DNA of 64,000 nt from Micromonospora sp. NBC_01699 (GCF_036250065.1 NZ_CP109199.1:1612001-1676000); one strand, 5' to 3'; counted from the stretch's first letter, positions 36,330 to 45,709 are shown. Notes: a model not told the origin generated them from the sequence alone. Made by a program: numbers and translations.

Positions 36330-37246
36330 GCCTGGTCGTCGCCGTCGTCGGCCCCACCGCGGCCGGCAAGTCGGCGCTGAGCATCGGCCTGGCCGAGGCG
36401 CTCGGCGGCGAGGTGGTCAACGCCGACTCGATGCAGCTCTACCGGGGCATGGACATCGGCACCGCCAAGCTCACCCCGGCCGAGCGGGCCGGGGTGCCGC
36501 ACCACCTGCTCGACATCTGGGACGTCACCGAGCCGGCGAGCGTGGCCGAGTACCAGCGGCTGGCCCGCGCCGCGATCGACGACATCCTCGCCCGTGGCCG
36601 GGTGCCGCTGCTGGTCGGCGGCTCCGGCCTGTACGTCCGCGCGGTGCTGGAGGAGTTCGAGTTCCCCGGCACCGACCCGGACCTGCGGGCCCGGCTGGAG
36701 GCGGAACTGGCCGACACCGGCCCGGCCCCGCTGTACGCCCGGCTGCGGGCGGTCGACCCGGCGGCGGCGGCCGGCATCCTGCCCGGCAACGGCCGGCGGA
36801 TCGTCCGCGCCCTGGAGGTGATCGAACTGACCGGCGGCCCGTTCACCGCCGCCCTCCCGGAACCGAAACCCTGGTACGAATCGGTGCAGCTCGGCGTCGA
36901 CCGGGACACCACACCGCTGGACGAGCGGATCGCCACCCGGGTCGACCTGATGTGGGCCGCCGGACTCGTCGACGAGGTACGCGAACTGGCCCGGCGGGGC
37001 CTGCGCGAGGGCCGGACCGCCGGCCGGGCGCTCGGCTACCAGCAGGTGCTGCGCCAGCTCGACGGGGAGCTGAGTGAGGAGCAGGCGCGGGCCGAGACGG
37101 TCCAGGCGACCCGGCGGTTCGTCCGCCGCCAGCGCAAGTGGTTCCGCCGCGACCCCCGGATAACCTGGCTCGACGCCGGCCGCTCGGACCTGCTCGAAGC
37201 GGGGACCAAGGTGGTGGAGGCGGCTCGGGAGCGGGGTCGGGAATGA
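36326..37246 (+). CDS. miaA: tRNA dimethylallyltransferase MiaA
   Basis: 306 residues: P-loop GPTAAGKS, NADSMQLYRGMDIGTAK, the switch segment VGGSGLYVRAV and C-terminal RQRKWFRRD. It transfers dimethylallyl to A37 of tRNAs reading UNN codons; MiaB completes the modification. ATGA overlap with the upstream LigB-like gene. Confidence 0.96.
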   Translation: MSLVVAVVGPTAAGKSALSIGLAEALGGEVVNADSMQLYRGMDIGTAKLTPAERAGVPHHLLDIWDVTEPASVAEYQRLARAAIDDILARGRVPLLVGGSGLYVRAVLEEFEFPGTDPDLRARLEAELADTGPAPLYARLRAVDPAAAAGILPGNGRRIVRALEVIELTGGPFTAALPEPKPWYESVQLGVDRDTTPLDERIATRVDLMWAAGLVDEVRELARRGLREGRTAGRALGYQQVLRQLDGELSEEQARAETVQATRRFVRRQRKWFRRDPRITWLDAGRSDLLEAGTKVVEAARERGRE

Positions 37247-37275
37247 TCGCGCGGATCATCGGGAATGATGGGTTG

Positions 37276-38226
37276 GTGCAGTTCACAAAGGGTCATGGCA
37301 CCGGCAACGATTTTGTCATCCTCGCCGATCCGGACGGCGAGCTTCCGCTCACCCCGGCCCTGGTCGCCGCGCTCTGCGACCGGCGGCGCGGGATCGGGGC
37401 GGACGGCGTACTGCGGGTGATCCGGGCGGCGAAGCATCCGGACGGCGCCGCGTACGCGGGCGAGGCCGAGTGGTTCATGGACTACTGGAACTCCGACGGC
37501 TCGATCGCCGAGATGTGCGGCAACGGGGTCCGGGTCTTCACCCGCTACCTGCTCGACAGCGGTCTCGCCGAACCGGCCGACGGCGGACTGCCGGTCGCCA
37601 CCCGATCCGGCGTGGTCCGGGCGGTGGTCGGTCCGGCCGCCGTCGGGCGCATGGTGGTCGCCGACCGGGAGATCTCCGTTGACCTCGGCGCCCCCCGACT
37701 GTACGGCCACAGCACCGCTACCCTGACCCAGCCGATCGGTACCGATGCCTCTACCGGCGCTGATGGCTCTACCGGCTCCGCCGGGCCGGTTGGATCCGAC
37801 GGGCTGCTTGGTTCCCGCCGGCTGACCCTGGCCGGCACGGCGGTGGACTGCGGGAATCCGCACCTGGTGTGCGTGCTGCCGGCCGGGGTGGAACTGTCCG
37901 CGCTGGACCTGACCCGGGCACCCGGATTCGATCCCGACTTCTTCCCGACCGGGGTCAACGTCGAGTTCGTCACCGCGGCCGAGCCGGTGGCCGGCACCGA
38001 CCTGCACGTGCTGATGCGGGTCTACGAGCGCGGTTCGGCGGAAACTCTCTCCTGCGGCTCCGGTGCGGTGGCGGTGGCCGCGGTGGCACTGCGCGACGCC
38101 GGCCTGACCGAGGGCGTGGTCGCGGTGGACGTACCCGGTGGCCGCCTCACCATCACCCTCGCCCCCGACAGCGCCTGGCTAGCCGGCCCCGCCCTCCTCA
38201 CAGCCCAAGGCACCCTCCTCCCGTAA
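37276..38226 (+). CDS. dapF: diaminopimelate epimerase DapF
   Basis: 316 residues from GTG 37276, which aligns with the conserved start (x)FTKGHGTGNDFV. An ATG at 37243 overlapping the miaA stop would add 11 residues and is a real alternative. Both catalytic Cys are present: AEMCGNGVRVF and SCGSGAVAV. It makes meso-diaminopimelate for peptidoglycan and lysine. A 25-residue Gly/Ser/Thr insert (around residue 155-180) interrupts the linker between the two lobes. Confidence 0.95.
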   Translation: MQFTKGHGTGNDFVILADPDGELPLTPALVAALCDRRRGIGADGVLRVIRAAKHPDGAAYAGEAEWFMDYWNSDGSIAEMCGNGVRVFTRYLLDSGLAEPADGGLPVATRSGVVRAVVGPAAVGRMVVADREISVDLGAPRLYGHSTATLTQPIGTDASTGADGSTGSAGPVGSDGLLGSRRLTLAGTAVDCGNPHLVCVLPAGVELSALDLTRAPGFDPDFFPTGVNVEFVTAAEPVAGTDLHVLMRVYERGSAETLSCGSGAVAVAAVALRDAGLTEGVVAVDVPGGRLTITLAPDSAWLAGPALLTAQGTLLP

Positions 38227-38279
38227 CCCCCTCCCCCCCTCCCCCCCCCCCCGAGCGCGCACGCGCGCACCCCCAGCCT

Positions 38280-38343
38280 CGTCGATCTAGGGCAAATGGT
38301 GGCTGTTGGAGATCAACTAGCCTGTATTTGCCCTAGATCGACG
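38280..38343. terminator. 18-bp perfect palindrome between convergent genes (family B)
   Basis: CGTCGATCTAGGGCAAAT (38280-38297) pairs perfectly with its complement at 38326-38343; the loop carries a second stem (GGCTGTTG with CAACTAGCC). C-rich on the left flank, G-rich on the right. Lies between dapF and the malic enzyme gene. Confidence 0.85.
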
Positions 38344-38408
38344 GCGTGCGGGGCGTGCGCGGCGCGCGGGGGAGGGGGCGGGGGGTGGGGGCGGGGGTGG
38401 GGTGGGGG

Positions 38409-39896
38409 TTAGTTTGTGGTGGCTGGGGGGGCGGTGGGGGCGGCGGCGGTGGCGGCGATCTCGGGGAGGTCGGCGGGGCCGGGGTCGGCGGCGGGGGCCG
38501 GGGTGGGGTGCTGGGCTGCGGCGCGTACGGCGGTGGCGACGGCGGTGGCGACCCGGGAGTCGAAGACGCTGGGCACGATCACCGACGGGTTGATCTTGTC
38601 TTCGCCGACCACGTCGGCGATCGCCCGAGCGGCCGCGAGCGCCATCTCCTCGGTGAACTCCTCGGCGTGCGCGTCGAGCATGCCGCGGAACACGCCGGGG
38701 AAGGCGAGCACGTTGTTGATCTGGTTCGGCTGGTCGGAGCGGCCGGTGGCGACCACGGCGGCGTACTTGCGGGCCTCCCGCGGGTCGACCTCCGGGTCCG
38801 GGTTGGCCAGCGCGAAGACGATCGAGTCCTTCGCCATGCCGGCGATGTCGTCGCCGGTGAGCAGGTTCGGCGCGCTCACCCCGATGAAGACGTCGGCGCC
38901 CCGGATCGCGCCGGGCAGGTCGCCGCTGTAGTTCTCCTTGTTGGTGTTCTCGGCCAGCCACCGCCAGGCCGGGTTGGTGTCGGCCAACCCACGGTGCAGG
39001 GCGCCCGCCCGGTCGTACGCGATGATGTCGCCGACGCCCTGGCGCAGCAGCAGCTTCATGATCGCCGTACCGGCGGCACCTGCTCCGGAGACGACCACCT
39101 TGACGTCGGCGAGCCGCTTGCCCACGACGCGCAGGGCGTTGGTCAGCGCGGCGAGCACCACGATCGCGGTGCCGTGCTGGTCGTCGTGGAAGACCGGGAT
39201 GTCGAGCAGGTCGCGCAGTTTGGCCTCGATCTCGAAGCAGCGCGGGGCGGCGATGTCCTCCAGGTTGATCCCGCCGTACGCGGGAGCGATCGCCCGTACG
39301 ATCGAGACGATCTCGTCCACGTCCTGGGTGTCCAGCACCACCGGCCAGGCGTCCACCCCGCCGAAGCGCTTGAACAGAGCGGCCTTGCCCTCCATCACCG
39401 GCAGCGAGGCGGCCGGCCCGAGGTTGCCCAGGCCGAGTACGGCCGACCCGTCGGTGACCACGGCGACGGTGTTGCGCTTGATGGTGAGCCGACGGGCGTC
39501 GGCCGGGTTCTCCGCGATCGCCAGGCAGACCCGGGCCACCCCCGGCGTGTACGCGCGGGACAGCTCGTCGCGGTTGCGCAGCGCGACCTTCGGGGTGACC
39601 TCGATCTTGCCCCCGAGGTGCAGCAGGAACGTACGGTCGGACACCTTGCGGACGTCGACGCCGTCGAGCGCGGTCAGCGACTTGACCACCTGGTCGGCGT
39701 GGTTCGCGTCGGCCGTGTCGCAGGTGAGGTCGACGATGACCGTGGTCGGGTCGGAGTCGACCACGTCCAGGGCGGTGACGATCGCGCCGGCTTCGCCGAC
39801 ACAGGTGGTGAGCCGGCCGATGGCCGAGGCGTCAGCGGTGACGCCGATCCGGATAGTGATCGAGAATCCGGCACTCGGCAGGCGGGTGGTGGTCAC
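38409..39896 (-). CDS. NAD(P)-dependent malic enzyme with N-terminal ACT domain
   Basis: 495 residues from GTG 39896, with GGAGGG just upstream. Residues 10-95 form an ACT-type regulatory domain (SITIRIGVTADASAIGRL). The catalytic part has YTPGVARVC, the Lys region VMEGKAALFKRFGG, NLEDIAAPRCFEIE and HDDQHGTAIVVLAALTNAL, then a Rossmann motif GAGAAGTAI. It decarboxylates malate to pyruvate. The Ala/Pro-rich C-terminal 35 residues are likely disordered. Confidence 0.93.
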   Translation of the reverse strand: MTTTRLPSAGFSITIRIGVTADASAIGRLTTCVGEAGAIVTALDVVDSDPTTVIVDLTCDTADANHADQVVKSLTALDGVDVRKVSDRTFLLHLGGKIEVTPKVALRNRDELSRAYTPGVARVCLAIAENPADARRLTIKRNTVAVVTDGSAVLGLGNLGPAASLPVMEGKAALFKRFGGVDAWPVVLDTQDVDEIVSIVRAIAPAYGGINLEDIAAPRCFEIEAKLRDLLDIPVFHDDQHGTAIVVLAALTNALRVVGKRLADVKVVVSGAGAAGTAIMKLLLRQGVGDIIAYDRAGALHRGLADTNPAWRWLAENTNKENYSGDLPGAIRGADVFIGVSAPNLLTGDDIAGMAKDSIVFALANPDPEVDPREARKYAAVVATGRSDQPNQINNVLAFPGVFRGMLDAHAEEFTEEMALAAARAIADVVGEDKINPSVIVPSVFDSRVATAVATAVRAAAQHPTPAPAADPGPADLPEIAATAAAPTAPPATTN

Positions 39897-40156
39897 GGGG
39901 TCCCTCCGTCGTTGGCGGGTGCGACCGGTCGGCCGCCGCATTCGCATTCTTACCCGTTCGGCTCGGCGCCGCTTCCGGCGCATCCCCGGTAGGTGTCGTA
40001 AACGACCCTCCTCAGCACACAAACGACCCTTTTCGACCGATGAGCCGCCCGTCGGGCCGGACGAACCGATCAGCCGGGGTGACGGATTATGGCGGTGCGA
40101 TCGGTGCCGGAGCGTGTCACGATTGAGGTCAGGGATCAAACGGACAGGAGACCCGC
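39897..40156. promoter_or_regulatory. divergent promoter region of malic enzyme and hflX
   Basis: 260 bp without a gene between divergently transcribed neighbours; it must hold both promoters. No clear consensus boxes were seen. Confidence 0.3.
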
Positions 40157-41605
40157 TTGCGAAATCAGGAAAGCTTCGCTCCGCTGACCGACCAGGACCT
40201 CGACGCCCTGCTCGGCGAGGAGGTCACCACCGGTGAGATGGAGCGGGAGGACCGCGCGGCACTGCGCCGGGTGGCCGGGCTCTCCACCGAGCTCACCGAC
40301 GTCACCGAGGTCGAGTACCGGCAACTCCGGTTGGAGCGGGTGGTCCTGGTCGGGGTTTGGACCGACGGCACCATGACCGACGCGGAGAACTCGCTCGCCG
40401 AGCTGGCCGCGCTCGCCGAGACCGCCGGCTCCGAGGTGCTTGAGGGGCTGATCCAGCGGCGTACCCGACCCGATCCGGCCACGTACATCGGTCGGGGCAA
40501 GGTCGAGGATCTCGCCGCCGAGGTGCTCGCCTCCGGTGCGGACACGGTGATCTGCGACGGGGAGCTCTCCCCGTCCCAGTTGCGCAACCTCGAACAGCGC
40601 ACCAAGGTCAAGGTCGTCGACCGGACCGCGCTGATCCTGGACATCTTCGCCCAGCACGCGAAGAGCAAGGAGGGCAAGGCGCAGGTCGAGCTGGCCCAGC
40701 TCGAATATCTGCTGCCCCGGCTGCGTGGTTGGGGTGAGAGCCTGTCCCGGCAGGCCGGCGGCAGTGGTCGCGGCGGCGGCGCCGGTGGCGGTGTCGGCAC
40801 CCGAGGTCCCGGCGAGACCAAGCTGGAGACCGACCGGCGCCGGATCCGCCACCGCATCTACCGCCTGCGGCGGGAGATCAAGGCGATGCGCACCGTACGC
40901 CAGACCAAGCGCGCCCGGCGCAGCCGCAACGCCGTTCCGGCGATCGCCATCGCCGGTTACACCAACGCTGGCAAGTCCAGCATCCTCAACCGGTTGACCG
41001 GGGCGGGAGTCCTGGTCGAGGACGCCCTCTTCGCCACCCTGGACCCGACCACCCGCCGGACGGAAGCCGCCGACGGGCGGGTCTACACCCTCTCCGACAC
41101 GGTCGGCTTCGTCCGGCACCTGCCGCACCAGATCGTCGAGGCGTTCCGTTCGACGCTGGAGGAGGTGGCCGACGCCGACCTGGTCGTCCACGTGGTGGAC
41201 GGGGCGCACCCGGACCCGGAGGAGCAGGTACGCGCGGTCCGTGAGGTGCTCGCCGAGGTGGGCGCGGACAAGCTGCCCGAGCTGCTGGTGGTGAACAAGA
41301 CCGACGCCGCCGAGGAGGAGACGCTGCTGCGGCTCAAGCGGGAGTGGCCGGATGCCATTTTCGTCTCCGCGTGGGCCGGGCGGGGCATGGACGAGCTTCG
41401 CGCGACGATCGAGGCCCGGTTGCCGAGACCGGCGGTCGAGCTGCGGGCGGTGCTGCCGTACGCGCGGGGTGACCTGGTCGCCCGGGTGCATCGGCGCGGT
41501 GAGGTGCTCGGTACCACACACCTCGCCGAGGGGACGCTGCTGCACGTGCGGGTCGACGAGGCGTTGGCGGCTGAATTAACCCCATATCGGGCCGTCGGCG
41601 AGTAG
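40157..41605 (+). CDS. hflX: ribosome-associated GTPase HflX
   Basis: 482 residues from a TTG start 7 nt after AGGAG. HflX N-terminal domain (YIGRGKVEDLAAEV, CDGELSPSQLRNLE), a glycine-rich linker (GGSGRGGGAGGGVGTRGPGE), then the GTPase: G1 GYTNAGKSS, G3 DTVGFVRHLP, G4 NKTDA. HflX rescues stalled or heat-damaged ribosomes. A hairpin terminator begins at the stop codon. Confidence 0.95.
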   Translation: MRNQESFAPLTDQDLDALLGEEVTTGEMEREDRAALRRVAGLSTELTDVTEVEYRQLRLERVVLVGVWTDGTMTDAENSLAELAALAETAGSEVLEGLIQRRTRPDPATYIGRGKVEDLAAEVLASGADTVICDGELSPSQLRNLEQRTKVKVVDRTALILDIFAQHAKSKEGKAQVELAQLEYLLPRLRGWGESLSRQAGGSGRGGGAGGGVGTRGPGETKLETDRRRIRHRIYRLRREIKAMRTVRQTKRARRSRNAVPAIAIAGYTNAGKSSILNRLTGAGVLVEDALFATLDPTTRRTEAADGRVYTLSDTVGFVRHLPHQIVEAFRSTLEEVADADLVVHVVDGAHPDPEEQVRAVREVLAEVGADKLPELLVVNKTDAAEEETLLRLKREWPDAIFVSAWAGRGMDELRATIEARLPRPAVELRAVLPYARGDLVARVHRRGEVLGTTHLAEGTLLHVRVDEALAAELTPYRAVGE

Positions 41606-41637
41606 CCCCGAAACCGCCCGAAAAGGCGGCTTCGGGG
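41604..41637 (+). terminator. hflX terminator
   Basis: GCCCCGAA-A-CCGCC (41604-41617) pairs with GGCGG-C-TTCGGGGC, one mismatch, loop of 6 nt. It begins within the last bases of hflX. Confidence 0.85.
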
Positions 41638-41689
41638 CGAAGGATCACGGCCTTCCCACCGTGTCTCTGCGACGTGCGACACTTGGCCG

Positions 41690-43372
41690 ATGCGGCGTGT
41701 CCTCTCCTCGGTCGTGGTTGTCGGTGGTGTGGTCGGCGGGTGTCTGGGGCTGACCGGCGCCCCGGCGCTCGCCGCACCGGCCAAGGTCTGCACCATCGAC
41801 GACAGCCGGACGAACGAACTCTCCGGCATGGTCGCGACGAAGACCGGCTACGTCGTGATCAACGACAGCACCGACGTGCAGAGCCACGACCAGATCTTCG
41901 TCCTGAGCAGCAAGTGCGCGGTGACCAAGGCGATCCCGTACACGGGCAAGGGCTCGCGCGATCCGGAGGACCTGGCGGTCTCCGCGGACGGTAAGACCCT
42001 CTGGGTCGCCGACATCGGGGACAACGCCGACGCCGCCGAACGGCGTACCAGCGTGGTGCTGTGGAGCCTGCCGGCGGACGGGACCGGCAAGCCGGTGCTG
42101 CACCGGCTTGCCTATCCGGGCGGCAAGCCGCACGACGCCGAGGCGCTGCTGATGGGCGACGACGGTGCGGCCTACGTGATCACCAAGACCGGCACCGAGA
42201 AGAGCGAGATCTACCGGGCGCCGGCGCCGCTGCCGAAGGACAACGCCACCGGCGTGCCGATGGAGCTGGCCGGTGAGATCGCCCTGCCGAAGAGCACGAC
42301 GGAGAACCTGCTCACGGTCACCGGCCGGCTGATGATCACCGGTGCGGCCCGGTCTCCGGACGGTAGCCGGGTGGCGCTGCGCACCTACGCCGACGCGTTC
42401 GAGTGGGACGTGTCGGACGGCGACATCGTCAAGGCGCTGACCACCGGCAAGCCCCGGATGACGCCGCTGGCCGACGCCTTCGGCGAGTCGATCTCGTACA
42501 CCCCGGACGGCAAGTCCTTCGTCACCGTCTCGGACGTCGGCAGCCTCGCCGACGATGCCGAGGTGGTCATCCAGAGCTACGTACCGTCGGCGAAGACCGC
42601 CGAGGCGCCGGCCGCGGCCGACGGCGAGGCCAGTGGCGCGACCGAGAGCGGCAAGTCCTGGACCTCCCAGCTCACCCTGTCCGACATCACGTACCTGATC
42701 GCGGCCGTGGGGGTGCTCGGTGCCCTGCTGGTCGGGTTGGGGATCTTCGGCATCCTCCGGTCCCGGCGCCGGCGGGCGGCCGAGCCGGCGGAGCCCGGCT
42801 GGCCCGACGACGGCAACGGGCCGAGGGGTGGCCGCCAGGGCGCCGCTGACCTGCCACCGGACCAGTCGGGCCAGGCGCGCGGCACCACCTACGGCGGCGG
42901 CGCCCAGGACGGCGGTTGGACCGGACAGCCCAGCGGCCCCGGCGCGAACGGTTACCCGCACCCCGGCGGAGAGTACGAGCCGTCCGGTCGTCCCCAGGCC
43001 GGGGTCTACGGCGGTCAGCAGGGCGGCGGTCAGCAGGGCGGCGGCGCGGTCTACGGCGGTACGCCCCGGCCCCCGGCCGGTGGCCCCGCCCCGGGCGTGT
43101 ACGGCGGTGCCGGGTCGCGGGCGCCCGGCGGTGGCACCCCGTCGGGTCCGGTCTACGGTGGCGGCCGGGGTGGCTACCCGCCCGCCGATCCGCACCGCCA
43201 GGGAGGCGACCCGCATCGCCAGGGTGGCGACCGCCGCAACGGCCAGCAGCCGGTGAACGGCCACGTCCCGCCGCGCGGCGGGCAGCAGTACGGGCCGGGA
43301 CGGCCCGCGCCCCAGGGCTACCCGGAGCAGGGCTATCCCGAGCAGGGCTACCCGGACCAGGGCCGGCGCTGA
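41690..43372 (+). CDS. exported propeller-like protein with membrane anchor and Gly/Tyr-rich tail
   Basis: 560 residues. Signal peptide 1-28 (ALAAP end). Residues 30-305 look like a beta-propeller or six-bladed repeat protein (RDPEDLAVSADGKTLWVADI, HDAEALLMGDDGAAYVITK, ESISYTPDGKSFVTVSDV). One membrane helix (about 330-352) is followed by RSRRRR, so the tail faces the cytoplasm. The last 200 residues are Gly/Pro/Gln/Tyr-rich with YGG repeats and PEQGY repeats. Function unknown; the layout suggests an external sensor or envelope protein. Confidence 0.75.
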   Translation: MRRVLSSVVVVGGVVGGCLGLTGAPALAAPAKVCTIDDSRTNELSGMVATKTGYVVINDSTDVQSHDQIFVLSSKCAVTKAIPYTGKGSRDPEDLAVSADGKTLWVADIGDNADAAERRTSVVLWSLPADGTGKPVLHRLAYPGGKPHDAEALLMGDDGAAYVITKTGTEKSEIYRAPAPLPKDNATGVPMELAGEIALPKSTTENLLTVTGRLMITGAARSPDGSRVALRTYADAFEWDVSDGDIVKALTTGKPRMTPLADAFGESISYTPDGKSFVTVSDVGSLADDAEVVIQSYVPSAKTAEAPAAADGEASGATESGKSWTSQLTLSDITYLIAAVGVLGALLVGLGIFGILRSRRRRAAEPAEPGWPDDGNGPRGGRQGAADLPPDQSGQARGTTYGGGAQDGGWTGQPSGPGANGYPHPGGEYEPSGRPQAGVYGGQQGGGQQGGGAVYGGTPRPPAGGPAPGVYGGAGSRAPGGGTPSGPVYGGGRGGYPPADPHRQGGDPHRQGGDRRNGQQPVNGHVPPRGGQQYGPGRPAPQGYPEQGYPEQGYPDQGRR

Positions 43373-43374
43373 GC

Positions 43375-43428
43375 CGGCAGCCGGACAGGTCGAAGCCGTC
43401 CCGGCAGCCGGAGACGTCGAAGCCGTCG
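43375..43428. repeat. 27-bp imperfect tandem repeat just after a stop codon
   Basis: Two units starting at 43375 and 43402 (CGGCAGCCGGA...GTCGAAGCCGTC) lie 3 nt after the TGA of the upstream gene, with a few differences between copies. Confidence 0.8.
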
Positions 43429-43467
43429 CGGCACGGGCGAGTGTGGCCCGAGTGCGCCGCGACGGCT
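43421..43467. terminator. 12-bp perfect hairpin between convergent genes
   Basis: AGCCGTCGCGGC (43421-43432) pairs with GCCGCGACGGCT (43456-43467); an inner CGGGC/GCCCG stem extends it. The gap separates the propeller gene from lexA. Confidence 0.8.
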
Positions 43468-43490
43468 GTTCGCGTGCTGCCGGATCGGGG

Positions 43491-44285
43491 CTAGATCCGG
43501 CGGAGTACGGCCACCACCCGGCCCATGATCGAGGCGCTGTCGCCGGGGATCGGGTCGAACGCCGAGTTCGCCGGCATCAGCCAGACGTGCCCGTCCCGCC
43601 GGCGGTAGGTCTTCACCGTCGCCTCGCCGTCCAGCATCGCGGCCACGATCTCGCCCGAGTCGGCGGTCGGCTGCTGGCGGACCACCACCCAGTCGCCGTC
43701 GCAGATCGCCGCGTCGAGCATCGAGTCGCCCTTGACCTTGAGCATGAAGACCTCGCCCTCGCCGACCAGCTCGCGGGGCAGCGGGAAGATGTCCTCCACG
43801 GCCTGCTCGGCCAGGATCGGACCACCGGCCGCGATCCGACCCAGCATCGGCACGTACGCCGGGGTGGGGCGCTGGGCGCGGGCCGCCTCGTCGTCCACCA
43901 GGTCGTTGGGTGGGCGTACGTCCACCGCGCGGGGACGGTTCGGGTCCCGGCGCAGGAAGCCCTTCCGCTCCAGTTCCTTGAGCTGGTAGGCGACGCTCGA
44001 CGGGGAGACCAGGCCGACCGCCTCGCCGATCTCGCGCACGCTCGGCGGGTAGCCGTAGCGCTCCACCCAGTCCCGGATGAACTCCAGGATCCGCCGCTGC
44101 CGGGTGGTCAGGTCGGCGCTGACCAGGTCGGGGAAGTGACTCACCACTGAGGTGACGGCGCGCAGGGTGGGCTGCTCGGCCGCGCGGGAGCGGGCCGGGC
44201 CGCGGCGGCGGGCCGAGGGGGCGCCGGATCCGGCGACGGCCTCTTTCGGGTGTTGCTGCCGGTTCGTCCGGTCGTCGGTCGACAC
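43491..44285 (-). CDS. lexA: SOS repressor LexA
   Basis: 264 residues from GTG 44285. Winged-helix DNA-binding domain ([36 protein letters not shown]), then the S24 peptidase domain with cleavage site GRIAAGGP (Ala-Gly), nucleophile Ser in GDSMLDAAI and Lys in [10 protein letters not shown] 55-residue basic N-terminal extension precedes the wHTH. The GGGAGG upstream is only about 3 nt from this GTG, so the exact start is uncertain. Divergent from the LysM gene, with several SOS boxes between. Confidence 0.95.
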   Translation of the reverse strand: MSTDDRTNRQQHPKEAVAGSGAPSARRRGPARSRAAEQPTLRAVTSVVSHFPDLVSADLTTRQRRILEFIRDWVERYGYPPSVREIGEAVGLVSPSSVAYQLKELERKGFLRRDPNRPRAVDVRPPNDLVDDEAARAQRPTPAYVPMLGRIAAGGPILAEQAVEDIFPLPRELVGEGEVFMLKVKGDSMLDAAICDGDWVVVRQQPTADSGEIVAAMLDGEATVKTYRRRDGHVWLMPANSAFDPIPGDSASIMGRVVAVLRRI

Positions 44286-44409
44286 GTCCGTCCTCCCTGC
44301 TCGGCGGTGGTGCCGGTGTGGCACGTGGTGCGCATGGGCCCGGATCCCGCGCGACCGTGCGTCGGCCGGGATCGGTTGTTCACGACCGTATAGGTGAGAT
44401 CAGACAGTT

Positions 44410-44517
44410 TCAAACATCTGTACGACGTGGCGTCGGCGTGTCGTGCCCGCACGCTCGACATCCGTACGCCTGTTCTGATACACCATCGTACGTCTGTTCT
44501 ATCGAACTGGCGTACGA
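44410..44517. promoter_or_regulatory. cluster of SOS boxes between lexA and the LysM gene
   Basis: Three sites match TCGAAC-N4-GTTCGA: TCAAACATCTGTACGA (44410-44425, two mismatches), TCGTACGTCTGTTCTA (44486-44501, two) and TCGAACTGGCGTACGA (44502-44517, one). The last two are directly adjacent. Together they can autoregulate lexA and control the divergent gene. Confidence 0.8.
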
Positions 44518-44531
44518 TCTTGGAGGTCAGC

Positions 44532-44855
44532 GTGGGTGCACCGGTCATTTCCCAGCCCTCGCGGCATGGTCGACTACGGCTGACCCGGCGGGGTCGGGTG
44601 GTGCTGGTCGTTTTCTTCCTGGTGCTCGTGGCCGGGCTGGCGGTGGCGCTCGCGCCCTCCTCCCGGGCGGCCGACCCGCCCGGTCCGGCGCCCACCGCGG
44701 TGGTGCTTCCCGGTGACACGCTCTGGTCGGTCGCCGAGCGGCACCGACCGGGTCGGCGGCCGTTCCGGGTGATCGACGAGATCCGTCGGCTCAACGGGAT
44801 CGACGGATACACCATCCATGCCGGGCAGCGGTTGACCCTGCCGCGCGAGCGGTGA
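44532..44855 (+). CDS. LysM-domain membrane protein divergent from lexA (ChiZ/DivS-like)
   Basis: 107 residues from GTG 44532, with GGAGG 5 nt upstream. A basic N-terminus, one membrane helix (about residues 22-45, VVLVVFFLVLVAGLAVAL), then a LysM domain (VVLPGDTLWSVAERH ... GYTIHAGQRLTLP). Divergent lexA neighbours of this shape are known: Rv2719c (ChiZ) in mycobacteria and DivS in corynebacteria, which halt division during the SOS response. Position and the SOS box 15 bp upstream support the same role; orthology is inferred. Confidence 0.85.
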   Translation: MGAPVISQPSRHGRLRLTRRGRVVLVVFFLVLVAGLAVALAPSSRAADPPGPAPTAVVLPGDTLWSVAERHRPGRRPFRVIDEIRRLNGIDGYTIHAGQRLTLPRER

Positions 44856-44976
44856 CTGTCCGGGGTTTCGGGGGCGACACACCGTGATCGTCTGACCGTC
44901 CGTCGGGGGCCGGTAACCGCTGGCCGACCCGCACTGTTGGGAAGATAACGGCGACGCGCGAGACCCGCCCGTCAAC

Positions 44977-45027
44977 TTGACCACGGCCGCTCCGCGGCAT
45001 ACGGTCGACCCCTAGATGTAGTAGTGA
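44977..45027 (+). promoter_or_regulatory. nrdR-nrdJ promoter with candidate NrdR box
   Basis: TTGACC (44977-44982), a 17-bp spacer and TACGGT (45000-45005) form a good promoter. CTAGATGTAGTAGTGA (45012-45027) just downstream resembles an NrdR box and would sit over the transcription start. The rest of the 320-bp gap 44856-45178 shows no gene. Confidence 0.5.
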
Positions 45028-45178
45028 CATGGGTGTGAGTCGCCCACAGGTTGGGTTCGGCTACCCGCAGCTTCCCTTTCACCAGCACGGCGACGGCCAC
45101 TTCACCGTGGCTCCCGCCGGCTGTCCTGGTGTCCGGGAAATGACGGGCGCCCCACAGTGCGGTGAAAGGAGGTCGGCT

Positions 45179-45709
45179 ATGCGGTGTCCATACTGCCGGC
45201 ACGCCGACTCCCGGGTCGTTGACTCGCGTGAGGCCGACGACGGCCAGTTGATCCGCCGTCGGCGGTCGTGCCCGGAGTGCGGCAAGCGGTTCACCACGGT
45301 CGAGGAGGCCGTCCTGGCGGTCGTCAAGCGCAGCGGGGTGACCGAGCCGTTCAGCCGTACGAAGATCATCGGTGGGGTGCGTAAGGCGTGCCAGGGCCGC
45401 CCGGTCGACGAGGACAGGATCGCCCTGCTCGCCCAGCGGGTGGAGGAGACCGTCCGGGCCAAGGGCGCCGCCGAGATCCCGAGCAACGAGGTCGGCCTGG
45501 CCATCCTCGGCCCGCTGCGGGAACTGGACGAGGTGGCCTACCTCCGCTTCGCCAGCGTCTACCGCTCGTTCGACTCCCTGGGGGACTTCGAGCGCGAGAT
45601 CGAGTCACTGCGCGCGGCGGCGGCCGCCCGGACGGCGGCGCGGACCGACGCCGCACCGGGGTCGACGACCCCGGCCGAGGCGGAACCGGCCGGCGGCCGT
45701 ACCGGTTAG
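45179..45709 (+). CDS. nrdR: transcriptional repressor NrdR
   Basis: 176 residues; ATG 45179 follows AAAGGAGG. N-terminal zinc ribbon (MRCPYC..., [10 protein letters not shown]) and an ATP-cone ([20 protein letters not shown]). It senses ATP/dATP and represses ribonucleotide reductase genes; the class II enzyme follows 79 bp downstream. The last 30 residues are Ala/Thr/Pro-rich. Confidence 0.96.
   Translation: MRCPYCRHADSRVVDSREADDGQLIRRRRSCPECGKRFTTVEEAVLAVVKRSGVTEPFSRTKIIGGVRKACQGRPVDEDRIALLAQRVEETVRAKGAAEIPSNEVGLAILGPLRELDEVAYLRFASVYRSFDSLGDFEREIESLRAAAAARTAARTDAAPGSTTPAEAEPAGGRTG

Noticed and set aside
37243-37275. ATG 37243 as dapF start
   Set aside because: It forms an attractive ATGA with miaA but adds 11 residues before the conserved FTKGHGTGNDF start; kept as alternative only.
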